From Pithys albifrons albifrons (taxonomy: Eukaryota > Chordata > Aves > Passeriformes > Thamnophilidae), in contig NC_092461.1 of the NCBI RefSeq assembly GCF_047495875.1, forward strand, positions 62,856,299 through 62,920,298: 64,000 nt of DNA, in the 5' to 3' direction. A program made the position numbers and the translations under genes. Within the stretch, counting starts at the first letter, position 1. Each line of letters opens with the position of its first letter. The notes under the pieces are model-generated. The model did no database searches and was not told where the DNA came from. It was given only the letters and a program-made list of their open reading frames with translations. Positions 1-12,772 of this stretch are shown piece after piece.

Positions 1-34
1 GTGTTATTGTGTGTGAAGAAAGTGGACCTACGTT

Positions 35-63
35 AAAAAAAAGAAAAAAGAAAAAAGAAAAAA
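35..63. repeat. A-rich (AAAAAAG)n simple repeat
   Basis: A run of adenines interrupted by single guanines about every six to seven bases. It is low complexity and has no coding meaning; reading frames crossing it on the minus strand are poly-Phe artefacts. Confidence 0.85.
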
Positions 64-2035
64 CCCTCTAAATAGGCAAATAAATCAGAAATACCACAAG
101 TCAGGATAAACTCAGATTTTCTGAGTGATGCAGACATTTGGAAATAAAAGCCAGCTGAAACAGTAATGTAGAAAACATCACAACTTCTTTTGAAGTGAAA
201 TTTCTCAATGAGGAAAGCAACTTCTTTGGCTTAAAGAAGGTACAGTGGCACCATGAAGTTTGTGCAACTTTCCCAAATACTTCAGAAACCCATACTAACT
301 CATCCAAACCAAAAAGGAAAAAATAAAACAAGATATTTGACTCACAAACTAGCCACTAAATGTCAAATGGTTACAGAATGCTCCACCTGCCAAGGCTGAA
401 ATTTAGGACAAAGATCCCAGGGGTGTCAAATCCTGTAATCCCTACTCAGACGAAAGGCCTATTAACTCTAAGACTTTCCTAAAAAAGAGAGAAAATACAT
501 ATATTATACAATCAGACAAGAGCTGAATGTTTTTTATGAAAACAACATATTTGTAGAAAGTGCCAGGCTGCTACTCCCAGAAAAAAGAAGGCAACTATAG
601 CTGAGGCAGAAGTAGGACTTGCTTGTTCATCAACCTGCCGTGACCTGAGGCCAAGACAAAGAGTTCAGTCTCCCTGCCTGCTTAAATCCTTGGCTCGGGA
701 ACTTTCGTAGCCAGCAAGGGTGCTAATTAGAGTCAACTGTGGTGTTGACACACGTGTATGGGGAACCAGGAGGAGACCAACCTCATTTTTACAACAGTGT
801 CGCACAGAAAGAGGTTTTGGTTGGTTTGATTTAATGATTTGATTAGAATTTGAGCTGATAATTTACAAGGGATAGGCGTTGTATCCACTGCCAGTACTCT
901 AAGCCAGTCAGCTTTGTACAGGATCAAATTTATGTAGCAATCCAGATTCAGCAGTGTCATAAATAGGGGTAAAAATTTCATGCCAAGTGTAAATGAGTAA
1001 TAAAGTAGTTACAAAGCAGTATCTGTACACTGATTTGGCATTCCATGTGTGTGCAGAAGCAATTTGGTATGCTATGGGGACAAAATTCAGTCCTGGCATA
1101 AATCAATGGGACTCACATCTATTGAACACCAGAACTGAAATAGGACTCAAAGACATTTTAGACAGTGTAGGAATTAGTGATGAGTGGGATATGCAAAGGG
1201 CTTATGGATGTGGAACAGTACAGAAGTGGAAAAGAGCAGAAAAGAAGCAAGGGGAGAGGAGGGTAGAAGGTGCATAGGACCTTCTCTGTTCTTTTTATTG
1301 TTCCTTTTCTTCAACTGGAACTTGAATATATTTTTTTCTCTGCATCCAAACTGCAATAAATTGGGGAACAGCTTGGAGACACTTTAAGGCCTTTTAATGA
1401 TCAGTCACACCTGATGAGTAACAATCATTCAGGTCAGTTCTGGACAAGATCCAGAGATGTCTACAGAATTTCCATCTGCTGGCTGCAAACAGCTACAGGG
1501 TAATTTGGCTGCCAAGTACCCTTGATTCCACAGTGTTATAGTGAAGGTGAACTGAGCCCAACATACAGTTTTCCAAACTTAGTTTCCCACAGCAGACACC
1601 AAGTGATACAACTGCAGTGAAACAAACATCCAGATGCATGAAGGAAGGCTACTGCAAACCTGGGTGAAAACACTGCACCACTAACATGTAAGACTGGTAG
1701 CTGAAAGCAGCCATGGTTTTACCAGGTGGCTAAGACAGTTTAATTGCAACTCATTTTGTCAGGCACCCCTACATCCCAAAAAGCAAAGGAGAGCTTCATG
1801 TCTTTGCTGCTCCCAGATAAAAACTGAAGCATTCCTTGCAGTGTTTACTGTTGCGCTATGCAAGCCTAGAGGAGACCAGCAAACAATGGTGTATGGTATT
1901 GCCTAACAGGTTCCAGATTATCCAAATAGTTTGTAAGTGGGCATAAGGGAGCAATGCAGAAGTACTGCAAATTGTCACCATACATTTCAGACATTTATAA
2001 GCTCTCAGGTGTTGATCACAGTGGTTTATTTATAT

Positions 2036-2058
2036 ACTATATACACAGTGTATATAGT
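2036..2058. repeat. Perfect 11-bp inverted repeat, 1-base spacer
   Basis: The arm ACTATATACAC is followed by a single A and then its exact reverse complement. The 23-base palindrome is AT-rich, so it could extrude or arise by chance in TA-rich DNA. No surrounding gene explains it. Confidence 0.8.
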
Positions 2059-3376
2059 CCTTGGCACTAGCAGGGAATGGAAAGCAGCTTTTTTTGCTAT
2101 TTTTTGATTAGTTTTTTTTCCAGACTGAGCACTTGCTACCTGTTTTAGACAGCAGGTTTTCATATTTTAGTAAAATCTTATACTGATGTCACTCTCAAAC
2201 AAACTTCCACTATGGAAACATTACAGACATGGCATTCGTCTCATCCTTATGTATAAATTCACTTGGATTATCAAAATACTCTCAGATACATTTTCTGAGG
2301 ATTCCCAGAGCAGGAAACAATACAATTCCGGATAAGGCATGGGTATGTGAAATCTCCACTGTCAGTAAGCTGTACAATTTTACTATACTTTTATTGTGCA
2401 TATCACCTGCATTTTGTTACCAAACCCAGTAGAATCTACTTAAGTGTATTCAAATCACATTTAAATTAAGTAGAACAGTATCTGAAAATATTTTGTCCTC
2501 AACATATTGAAAAGATGCTTATAATTGATGGGGCAAGCCTAAACTGACTACAGTTATTTACCTCTTTGATCAACACCCACCTACATACTGTCACTCGTTG
2601 CTGGAAATTTCATCCACAAATACTTTGAGAAAAACATTTAAACCCACAAAATGATGTCATATTTTTCACTGGTGCAAAAGCTCTTTTCTTCTGCACTACT
2701 GCAGCAAATTGTAGAATAAAAATTTTTCTTGGGTTCTTAAAAATCACTCAGCCATAGGCTTCTAAAGGCTATCAGAAACAAACACACATCATGGCACATC
2801 ACCGTCACCCATCAAAACATTGGCTGCTGAGATTTATGAATACTTCCATGGCAACAGGTAAAAATTGATAACTGAAAGTGAAATTATGATAAAGGTTTAC
2901 CATGAGTATATGGACCCTTAAGAATTCTTTTTAGATCCTCTGAGAACAAAGAGGATGGAAACTCCAGGGTAAGTTCAACTCTCTTCTGGACTACACAGAA
3001 AATGTTGATGAGATTGCCTTTAGTTAAAGTCAGGACATACTCAAGCCAGTTTCAAATAATGTCGAGTAGATCTAGCTCCTGGCAAGACTCCATCAGAGGA
3101 CCAAGGCTGGGTTAAATGATGTGTTATCTAACCACCTGAATTAGAAGGATCTAGGTTAGAACATGCACTACAGTACTCACAAGTTTTTAGTTCATTGGAG
3201 TCTAGGGCAAGGCTTATGCTTGAGCCCACAGGAAAGCATGTGCATTGTCAGAACTGGGATAGGAATTTGTTGCAGGGCTGCCTTTACTCTCAGAAGGCTC
3301 CATACAGTCTTGACCTTTCTGCCATCAAGCAATCTAAGAGTTATAGTGATTCACGGAGCCAGAGAAAACTGGGATG

Positions 3377-3400
3377 AGAAAGATCCTGCAGGATCTTTCT
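3377..3400. repeat. Perfect 24-bp palindrome
   Basis: The half-site AGAAAGATCCTG is followed directly by its exact reverse complement, centred on a PstI-like CTGCAG. Base composition is mixed, so it is less likely than an AT-only palindrome to be trivial. There is no flanking gene; it could be a chance hairpin or the relic of a small inverted-repeat element. Confidence 0.85.
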
Positions 3401-5437
3401 AACTAGCTTAGTTCTGCACAGCACAAGTTCTTCTGTGCAAGAATGGACATGACTTGCCTGCCAGTCTCATAGGTGGTATTAAAGTTCATTCATAATGGAT
3501 AGAACAGGGGATAAGAAGAAATTGACTGGCATAGACTTCTGTTAATTATGGCACCCATGCCCTTCATTCAAGATTGAAGCTCAGCAGCTGCGTAAAATAG
3601 CTGTTGAAAAGAATCTGGTGACTAACCTTGAATATACTGTCCTTAAGTAAACAGATTTACTTATTAGAGACACGCCATCATTTGTTAGAGAATGTCATAA
3701 AAATGGTGAGAATTCAGTACTTTAAAGCCCATGTGCAGCATCTTAATAAAATATTCTGCCAATCATGCAGTAAAGTTCAAGCATCCTCTTTAGATCAGAC
3801 TAGATTTACTAATGGTTTGTTTTCCTTCCCCCAAAAGTTTATGTACTACAGTTGTCTGGAAGTGACTGCCCAGGGCCATCAGATTGATCATCTGCTCCTA
3901 AATCACAAAAAGGCTTCATGTGCATACTGTTTTCAAAATCAGAAATATTTTTCCCCTCAGCTCATCCCTCCTCACCTTACTCCAACTCTAGGTTTGTCCC
4001 AGAAGTTCACTGCTCAGGTTTATGCCAGGCCCGTTCATACCTGGCAGCGAGGGGTGCAGGAGTGTACATAAGAGTGTTTGGCTCTAGAGCACACAACGTT
4101 ATGCCACGGGCAACTGGGGCCCTCCAGGTAAGACAGCCCAAATGTTGAGAGTGAAAATCCTTTCCTTGCTACCATCTCACACAGTATCATTGTGAAGATC
4201 ACAGGACAGAGAAGATGCAGACCCCAGTTTTATAGTACCGTAGTGGGGCATAGTTTTTGAAATTCCAAGAATTCCTGACTTAGTTTCCCAGGAGCAATCA
4301 GCAGCATGTTCTGGAGAGAATCTTATCTGCTCCACGTTATGTAGCATCCAGCCAAGGAACAGATGGTGTGATCTTTTAGGAAAATGGAGATAGATGGGCT
4401 GAGGCAAATTAGACCTTTTGGATCAATTTATTTGATGAGAAATTAAGTCCTGAGCTGGCATCAACTTTTCCTGAGGTGACAGGGGCAGCAGTAGATGTGA
4501 AGATGAGTCAGTGAGATGATGAGATCAAAATGCACTTAGTGCTAAGTTGTACATCTCCATTACAGCAAGCTTGTATGACGTTGGCCAGCTGTCTAGCTGA
4601 AATTAGCACCTTCTTGAGGTTTTGCAAACAAAACTTGAAGCTAGGTAAGACTGGGTGATGCTAACAGAAGAGAAAGAAATCTGTTATTAGAGTACCTTTC
4701 CAGGGATTATCCACTAACAGGGTTTTGTTAATCTTTTTTGGATTCTTGCCTGTAGCCACAGCAACTGAGAAATCACCTCTTTCTCCTGTAACCAGGCAAA
4801 ATGCTGTTCACTCTTTGTTAATGGGGGTCTGGGCAAAAGCCTTTATGATCTGATTATTTCTGTTCCTCATCTTGAGCCTCCTTGAAAAAGCTCTAATGAA
4901 TGAGAAGTAAGATCCTTGATGAGGTGTTTCTAAAATCTTCTTCACCCTCTGAAGCATGTGTTCAAGAGGTCTTCAAATACCACTGCAGAACTGGTCCTTA
5001 GCACCCACTGTGGATGTTTGTTACAGAGAGTGGCTCCTCAGGTGGTTTCTGTCTCTTCATCCTGGTGAGGCAGAGTGGTACATGTGGGTGCAGGACAGGA
5101 CCTTGGAGGTTGCATGACAGCCATGCTCCTTCAGAGCTGAATATCTGTGTAGAGCATTGCACCAGCAAAGTTCCTGTCAGAACTACTGTGTGCACCTGGG
5201 CTTGGGACTGCTGCTTTGTCATAAGGACCTTGCTTTTCCATTCATATGGATTTAGCTGTGCTCATGACAAGGGTGACCAGGCGGGCACACTGGATCAGGC
5301 CCTGTCCTCTTTGTTCTAGGAACTTTCCCTTTCTGCCTGCCCATCTGGGTAAATGGGGAAGACAAATGCAAGGGCAGAGAGAGGTTTCTCCCAAACAGTT
5401 TCGCTTCTCTCCCACTTCTATGGGGAACTAAAACAAT

Positions 5438-5498
5438 TAAAAAAAAAAAAGAGAGAGAATAAAAAAAAGGAAAAAGAAAAAAGGAGAAAAAAAGGAGT
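5438..5498. repeat. Purine-rich low-complexity tract
   Basis: An almost uninterrupted A/G run (A12, then GAGAGAGA, then A-rich with scattered G) spans about 60 bases. Reading frames through it are Lys/Glu/Arg-rich on plus and Phe/Ser/Leu-rich on minus purely because of composition. Confidence 0.85.
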
Positions 5499-8400
5499 TG
5501 CCTTCTCCCCCCAGCAGGAATCACAGTGTGAACAGCCACTGAGTGACAGAGAGAGAGTAGGCTGGGCTTTTCTGTCTTTATTCCTAAGCGCATGGAGCTC
5601 ACAACAAAGGCCATATGCCCTGATTCTAGACATCTTTAGTCTTTTAAGAAGTCTTCAGCATGCAAGTAGCTCTATTAAGCAGTATTAATTATTACAGCAT
5701 ATGTCTGTCAAGATAAAAATGAGAAATATCTTATCAGCCCTTTAATTAACACGACTATATAGCTAACCACTTGGTCAATGTTTGCAGACAGGAAAGAAAG
5801 ATAAAATTATAGTCTTTTTGGTCCGTGAGTGATTTGCAAGGAACTCCTGATTTCTGCACAAGCACTCATTTGTCATGGAGACTGAAATAAGAAAAAAAGT
5901 TTAGAATAATACCTGTCAAACTATGAGGTTATCTGTGAATTGTTCATTTTGACCATTTGCTATCAATGACATGCGATTTGTCCCATTAAATATTTTCTAC
6001 GATCTCAATGGATGAGATAGTTTTTATACCAGAAAAACAGATGAAGAAGGCTAGGACAGGATTGTGAATGCCACCAAATGAATGGCTATTCAGCTAAAGA
6101 AATGAGACAGATTCTGCTCCTATTACTCTTGTATTTCTAAGGGACTATTCAATGAAAGATTGATCAAGATGTCAGTTACAAATGACATCAAACAAAAACC
6201 TGTGTGGCTTATCGATGAGTTTATTTGCAATGCTGTATTTTCTGCTCTTTGCTCTTGCTGAAAACCAAAACATATTGCATTTTATTCTTTACCTGCCATA
6301 TTTTGGTACTAAGGAATTTTATATAAATTTACAAATTAAGCTCTAAGGTAGAGCTCATTTCTCATTTTTCCTCCTTGAAAATGGTAGAAGTTTGTATACT
6401 TCTTAGAATTCAATTATGCCACTGAGCAACAGAAATGCTGAATGGCTCAAGAAACAAAACCTTGCTGTAGAAAAGCAATTTTATTCCATATATGCATTTT
6501 GGCACAGGCAGCACAGTTGATTAGCAGTTTATTAATCTTAACAGTAAAAATAAATGAAATTATTACTTTTTATCCTTGCACTTTAAGAAAACTGTTCACT
6601 TCAATACAAGAAGACAGAGACCTGAACATTTCAGTAGAAGCAAATGATAAAAAAAAATCCTTATTTTGAAATGTGCCTCAAGTTTTGGAAAGAAAATACA
6701 GCTGGGCCCTTTTCAGTCTAGTCTGTTAACTAACCTCATCAGGTTGAAATCCAGCCCTTCCCTATAAGCACCAGGCTTTTGTAGTGTTTTCTCGACCCAA
6801 AGTCAGCTGCCCAGCTCACTAAGTGCTTGCATATGCATAAACAGAACAAGGCATCCCTCCCCCGTCTGCCCCTTGAAAGCCTCAATGCTGAAGTATAGGG
6901 GAACCTTTTAAGCAGGGTTTTAATTAGCACCCATTGTTCCCTGGCTGGCAGGACAGGCAGAATGGCCCAGTGGTTTGAAAACGGCTATCACAGTGGGAAT
7001 CTAACTTTGCAATTGAATCAATCTGCAAACTCCACAGGACTTGTAGACTGAAAATAAAAAAAGAAAAAGAGGGAGTAGACCAGGGCGTTAATTACAGTGG
7101 TGTCTCATACTGCTACATTTAAGGGTCTGTGAGCATTTCTCTCGTATATTTTTAAGACGAAAATAGAATCATATAAATCCACTAGAGAATGAGACCTGGT
7201 CATACACGTCTAAACATAAAAGTGAAATTCAGCATTAAGTCTACCACTTGATCTTTAACTTCTAGCATCTGTACTACAGATGGTTATTTCAGAAGATGTC
7301 TGAACTGGCTAACTGGGAAAAAGGGATTTCAGGAGGAAGATATTCTTTGGCTTTAGTTGGCTTGATATATAATAAACAGGGGTTTGGGTTTAACAGAAAT
7401 TCCTCAGTTTTTCAGTAGAGAGGTGCATGTGTGATGATGCATGACATGATGCAGCTGTTTCAAGAAAACCATACTGCAATCATTAACTTGAATACCCCAG
7501 ATAAGGACTTGTACTGGAGGCTATCTTTTCAAAGTTGAACAGGTAAAACCTGACTGACTTTTTTGTGGTTCTGCACCAACTCAGGCAGGGCTCACCCCCA
7601 GTCATGCTGGCTCGACTTGTGGCAGGCAGGCAATTCACCTCACCATATCAGCTAGTTGTTCCTGCAGAGGACTTCTCCCTGCCTTTTCAGGGACCAAACA
7701 AGTATATCTTCAACTCTGACTTTAAAAAAAAGATGGAAAGCAAGCAAGACCAGTGAAAGTAAGCTATACTTAACATCATTTATCAGTACCATCTGTTTGA
7801 TAGATACATGGAGACGGCAATGATTTCTGTCTAAATAGAATAGAGACAAGAATGACGTGAAAAAACATCTCATCTTGTTATAGTTATATTTTTGAAAGAT
7901 TCATTCTGCATATTTGTTTTATTTCTTGCTATCATTTAGGAATGATAGGCCCTCTGTTTCGTATGAGAGGTTGTACCATGAACAGTGCTGTTTTCAGGAT
8001 AATGGTCACTAGAACTCAGAGACAAGAGGACACTTCAAGCAAAAATCTGTAAGTTAAACTTTGGTGTGAATAAAATAAATTTAAATATTAAAACAAATCA
8101 TGGGGAATAAGATAGTATTCTTCAAAAATCTAATTTATATTGATTTCTGCAGTCAGCTGCAGGAGGAATTATATCTGCTTTCAGTGCCAAAAAATACAAT
8201 AAGGTTTTCTTATCAGCACATGTTTTCTTACTGATGGCAGCTGAGGTTCCCTGACATCAAGACAATGGAGCAGTGAAAAGGAACAGATATATTTATGGAC
8301 CCTCTTGCGCTGAACTGAATCAAAACATGGATGTAGCCAGGAGCAATTTGGGAGCTACATGCAATGCAAACCTCCTCCTGATTAGAAGAACACTCTTTTA

Positions 8401-11400
8401 ATTGTATGTTAACTATATCTTAAAAGTTCACAAGAGCTGCCAAGGAAAGCTTTCAGAAGCACAGAAGTATCAAAAGTAAAATTTTCTAAGTAAAGGCAAA
8501 TAGAAAAAGTAAAATCAGCTCTTTTCCCCATTCCTTTCTTCTCATTCCATGCGTAGGATGGGCAGAGTTCAAATAATGAGCAACTACACAATATTTTTGC
8601 CCACAGGCCTTATTTACTATACACAATTCATATCCTGCTCTGAAGACAGAGTTATTAAATTCCCCATGAACTTCTTCGTGGCTCTACACAATATTGTATC
8701 TAAGGGCTTTGTGAACAAAATGAATTTATTTTTACAGCATGTTTCTGAGGACAGGGACACACTGCAACAGGAAAAGTGTTATCATCCTTTCATAGAGGGG
8801 GAACCTGAGGTCGAAAGGCCAAAAGGATTTTGGCCATGTAATTTAAAGAACCAGGACCTCATATATTTCAGAGTCCTTCACATTAAGAAAAGCTTTATGT
8901 ATTTGAAGCATAAATTTCTTTGTTTACTTCAGCTTCAAGAGCATTTTTTCCTCTATAAATCTGCCCACATCTTTCCACAAAGTCATGCCAAAAATAAGTG
9001 ACAGTCTGGAAATTTTTTCTTCATTGAGTGGCCACAAATCATAAAGCAACCTGAAATTTAACAAGATTAATCTTCCTTTTTTGCCATTCCTACTGGATTT
9101 GCCCTTAACCAACATAGGAGTGTCTTTGCTAAATAGTTTTGATTAGATCTCAGAAAAGGTGTAGCTTTATCTGTATACTTCATCTGTATATTGCAGATGA
9201 AGTCCTGTGGGATAACGACAGTCAAGACCATCTGGATGCCTTTACACTTAGGCATCTACATTACAGTTGGGAACCAAACTTCTGCATAGTCAAGGAAGAG
9301 AGGCTAAGGGCTTCCAAAGGGAAATTCCAAACACTTCAGTGGGGTGGAAGGCTAGTGTCAGTCAGTATGACATCCTCTGAATGCCCCTATGAGCCCACTG
9401 AATCAGAGGAGGATGGGGTTGTATACCCAAGATGCCAGGGTATGGTGCTTGAGAGAAAGAAGTTTTGCAGGCAAACTGCCTTCTGGCATTTTTCATCTTT
9501 CTTTGCTTAGCTTTACACCATTATATTCTTTTAAGCTGGTATTTAAAAAAGAGAATACTTTGGCAATTTACTTACTTTCTGTTCCCATATCAAAACTGTC
9601 CTCAGAGCTGGAAGTTTAGTGCCATCACAATGACTACCAACACTTGTGGGTGGGAAAAATGCTTGCTGCTAGGGGATCTACACCAGCTGGAGCATATGCA
9701 GCATGGGCAGTTGTGTTGTGGGGTGCAAGTGCTGTGTCCTGCCTGCAGATAAGCGAGACTCAGAACCACTGTGATCTTTCCTTATCCCCCAGAGAAAGGT
9801 GTGATGGAGCATGCACAGACCTCTGTCTGTTCCCTACAACACACACAAGGCCCACCCTAATTCCTCTTGCAGTATTATTTTCCAACCAATTTCTTTTCCT
9901 CTTTAATTCCTATTGCCATCTCTTTCCAGTTTTCCCATTGCTGCTCAGCTCTAGAAGCCTTTTATCTCTTTCATTCAAATGCACCACCTTCTTTTTCCAT
10001 GTTGCTGGGACCTGGCAAGAAATCCTTAAGGACATGGTTAAATGGATTTGATAGCCTAAACAGCCCCAAACAGAATTACATATCCAGCTCAAATGTAAAA
10101 ATATTCTTTGGAAACAGTTCCAAAAGCTTGCAAAGTTTCAACTGAGAGTATTCAAACTTCATTTTGAAAAGACTTAAAAATTCATAGATTTGGGTAACAG
10201 AATAGCAGAGCCCTTTTCTGACACAGGGCTAGCCTGAGTCATTCTCCCCTTGTGTCAGAAATACATGTTCTTTTGTATTATACAGGATGGGATTATTTCA
10301 CATGGGCAACTGAGGGGTATTTACCTTGGAATACCTTAGATGAGAAGTAAAATTGTTTTAGCAAGGTAGAAAACTTTTAGCTGAAGAACAATGCCTGGGA
10401 CTTTGCTCGATAAAATGGGACAGATATGCTAAAACCCTCTGAAGAAGCAGAAAATTGATTCCAGCTTTCCAGTTCTTGAAGAAAGACCTAACTGGTAAGC
10501 TCTCTGAAAAAAAAAAAAAAAAAAAGGTAATATACCAACCTATAACTTTCTTAAAATTCCCCTTCACTGACTTTCCCCAATTAAATGCTAAACAGGAAAA
10601 AAAAATAGAGAAAAAGAAAATTACATTTTTGGGGATCCCTGCACTCCAGATCCCAAAGGCTTTTTCTATCAGCTTTCCCCTCTTCACAGGCAATTTGAAT
10701 TTTGGGGGTCCCTGTGATTTCCCACAGAAGGAGACATCTAGATGCGAACCTAGTTCATATCGGACACAAGAGACTTTAACAGCAATTCCATTGAACCTGA
10801 TTTGAAAAATGGATTCTAACTAATACTTAAGAACTTTAAAAAAGGAGGGGTGGAGAGAGTTTTATAAAAAGCAAATATTCAAGGCACAAAATAATTTTTT
10901 GAAAACCTATTTTCCATAGGAAAACAGAATCAATCAAAAGTGTTTGAATAATGCTAATAACTACCCTAGTAAAATATGCTTTAAAATTGACTTTGACTTT
11001 TCATGCCTTAAACAAAGATGCAGCACTTTTCTTTCTGTCTTATATTTAATTAAATGGAATTTTCCTATCATACTGAGTAAAAGTAAAGAAAATCACATAA
11101 TGCCCCTATATTTCCCTTGAGAAAAAAAATGCTAAGGTATTTTTAATCTTTAGCTCTCTTTTACTACAGATGGCAACACATGCTTTTCAAAGTCAAGGTC
11201 ACACTTAGCTAGTTGTCATGGTGAATGAAAACACATGGGAAATTGGGCATACAGCATTTAGTCTTGCTTTCTGGGAGAAGTAACATACAAGAAACCCTGT
11301 CATGAAGAGTTTGTGTTTAACCAACCCCTGGTACCTTTAACAGTCATCTTTTGGCACTCATGTTTAAACACAGTAATGAATCTTTTCCTCTCCCCAACAG

Positions 11401-12115
11401 TAAATCAATACCACCAATGTGTCCCTTAAAAAAATCATTAACAAATTCTATAAATGCCTGACCAGTCAATAGAAGGATTTCCATTTCAATTGTCCATGGA
11501 AAGAAACAAAACTTTTTTTGCAACATACTCAGAGCACGTTCTGGTTGTGCATTGCAACCATTCTCAAGATAAATATTTTATAAGGCATAACTGCTAACTC
11601 AGTGCTAAATGTTTTTTGGGAAAAATCAGAATAATTTATGTTTCTGAGAGCTCCTAATTACTGTTTTCTCCAAAGAAGAATTTGAAAAAAGCTGAAAAAA
11701 AAATGGAAAATGCAATTTCAAAAGAAATCTTCTTTCTAAGTAACTTGAAAGGGTATGTGATAAAACCTTTCTTAGCAAAGTAGCTGAACTACTGTTGATT
11801 AGTTTCCCCTAGAGGAATTCTTTTGGTAACTGCCCACTCTAGGTATTAAATTAAAAAGCTGGCCTGGAGAGCACAGGGGTAGCATTATGAGGCAAGGGCA
11901 GTGATAGGCATCAGCTGAGGAAAGACTAATATACAGTTGCTGTTTGAGCATCCTCAGGAGGCTAAAAACCATTTGAAGACATCGTAAATTGGAAAGAGAG
12001 ACAGTTCGAATTTTCACTAGTAAAGTTGAGAAAAAAATACTTGCTGTAAAAAAAAAAGACAGAAGACTGCAATTTTTTATAGAGTAGTAGAGCAGTTCAT
12101 AATAAAATCCTTTTT
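5499..12115. other. No gene seen; unique-looking AT-rich DNA
   Basis: No recognisable exon or recent repeat. The longest frame is 8549-9001 (plus, 150 codons). Its product has no recognisable domain, signal peptide or repeat, and the frame is flanked by ordinary AT-rich DNA, so it is probably chance. Another frame at 9139-9510 (123 codons) is likewise unrecognised. An A19 run at 10507-10525 is listed separately. Confidence 0.6.
10507..10525. repeat. Poly-A run (A19)
   Basis: Nineteen consecutive adenines. No recognisable retroposed gene or SINE body lies immediately upstream, so it is best called a mononucleotide repeat. Confidence 0.85.
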
Positions 12116-12500
12116 CTTGAGGGACCATGACAGACTTTAGAGATGGACCCATAAGAACCTCGTGAAGTTTAAAAGGTCAAGTGCAAGGTGCTGTTTATGA
12201 GTTGCACTCCCAAGCACAGAGAGAGGATGGGCAGAGAAAGGGTTGAGAACAGCTCTAAGGAGGACTTGGGGGTGCTGGCTGATGAGAATCTCAACATGAA
12301 CCAGCAATGTGCACTGGCAGCTCAGAAAGCCAACCACATCCCAGGCTGCATCAAAGAGTAGCCAGCAGGCTGATAGAGGTGATTCTCCCTCTCTACCCCA
12401 CTTTCATGAGACATCACCCAGGGTTGTGTGTCCAGGTCTTCTTAGCACAATAAGGACGCAGACATGTTGGAGTGAGGTCAGAGAAGGGTCATGAAGATGC
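12116..12500 (+). mobile_element. CR1 LINE fragment, end of ORF2 (plus strand)
   Basis: The stretch reads as the C-terminal part of CR1 ORF2 with the typical order: a 'gaagtttaaaaggtcaagtg' block, then 'aaggaggacttgggggtgct' (the EEDLGVLVD-like peptide), then a [20 protein letters not shown] peptide, then the REVILPLY-like and EYC-like blocks in decayed form. Frameshifts and stops (for example after the GCIK block near 12359) show it is dead. Both ends are truncated and the CR1 3' octamer end is missing. CR1 is the dominant avian LINE. Family assignment is from memory of the consensus. Confidence 0.85.
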
Positions 12501-12509
12501 TTGTTTTAA

Positions 12510-12772
12510 GAGATCTTAGATTTCATCTCACTCCAACACTCCCGCCATGGGCAGGGACACCTTCCACTAGACCAGGTTGCTAAAAGCTCCATCTAACCTG
12601 GCACTGAACACTTTCAGGGACTGGGCATCCACAGCTTCTCTGGGCAACCTGTGTGAGTGCCTCACCACCCTCATAGGAAAGGTTTTCTTCCTATTATTAA
12701 ATATAAACCTGCCCTCCTGCACTTAAAGCCATTCCCCCTTGTACTAATACCACATGCCCTCCTAAAAACAGG
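12510..12772 (-). mobile_element. CR1 LINE 3' fragment (minus strand)
   Basis: Read on plus, this carries the antisense CR1 3' signature: 'gccatgggcagggacacctt', 'ccactagaccaggttgct', 'gggcatccacagcttctctg' and 'ggcaacctgtg', ending near 'ccttgtactaataccacatg'. It covers roughly the last 260 bases of a CR1 and is 5'-truncated. It lies directly beside the plus-strand fragment ending near 12500, giving a tail-to-tail pair. The extreme 3' octamers are degraded. Confidence 0.88.

Larger units (their letters stand above)
64..5437. other. No gene seen; unique-looking AT-rich DNA
   Basis: I see no recognisable exon or young repeat here. The longest open frame (3628-4071, plus, 147 codons) has no family resemblance, no CpG enrichment and no codon character I can point to, so I regard it as chance. 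Around 900-1130 there are phrases such as 'acaaaattcagtcctgg' followed by 'caatgggactcacat', which resemble decayed ancient amniote repeats, but I cannot assign them to a family. Two perfect palindromes inside this stretch are listed separately. Confidence 0.6.

Noticed and set aside
3628..4071. 147-codon plus-strand gene
   Set aside because: No recognisable domain and no supporting context.
8549..9001. 150-codon plus-strand gene
   Set aside because: No family resemblance, no splice or promoter context, ordinary AT-rich surroundings; plausible as chance in 64 kb.
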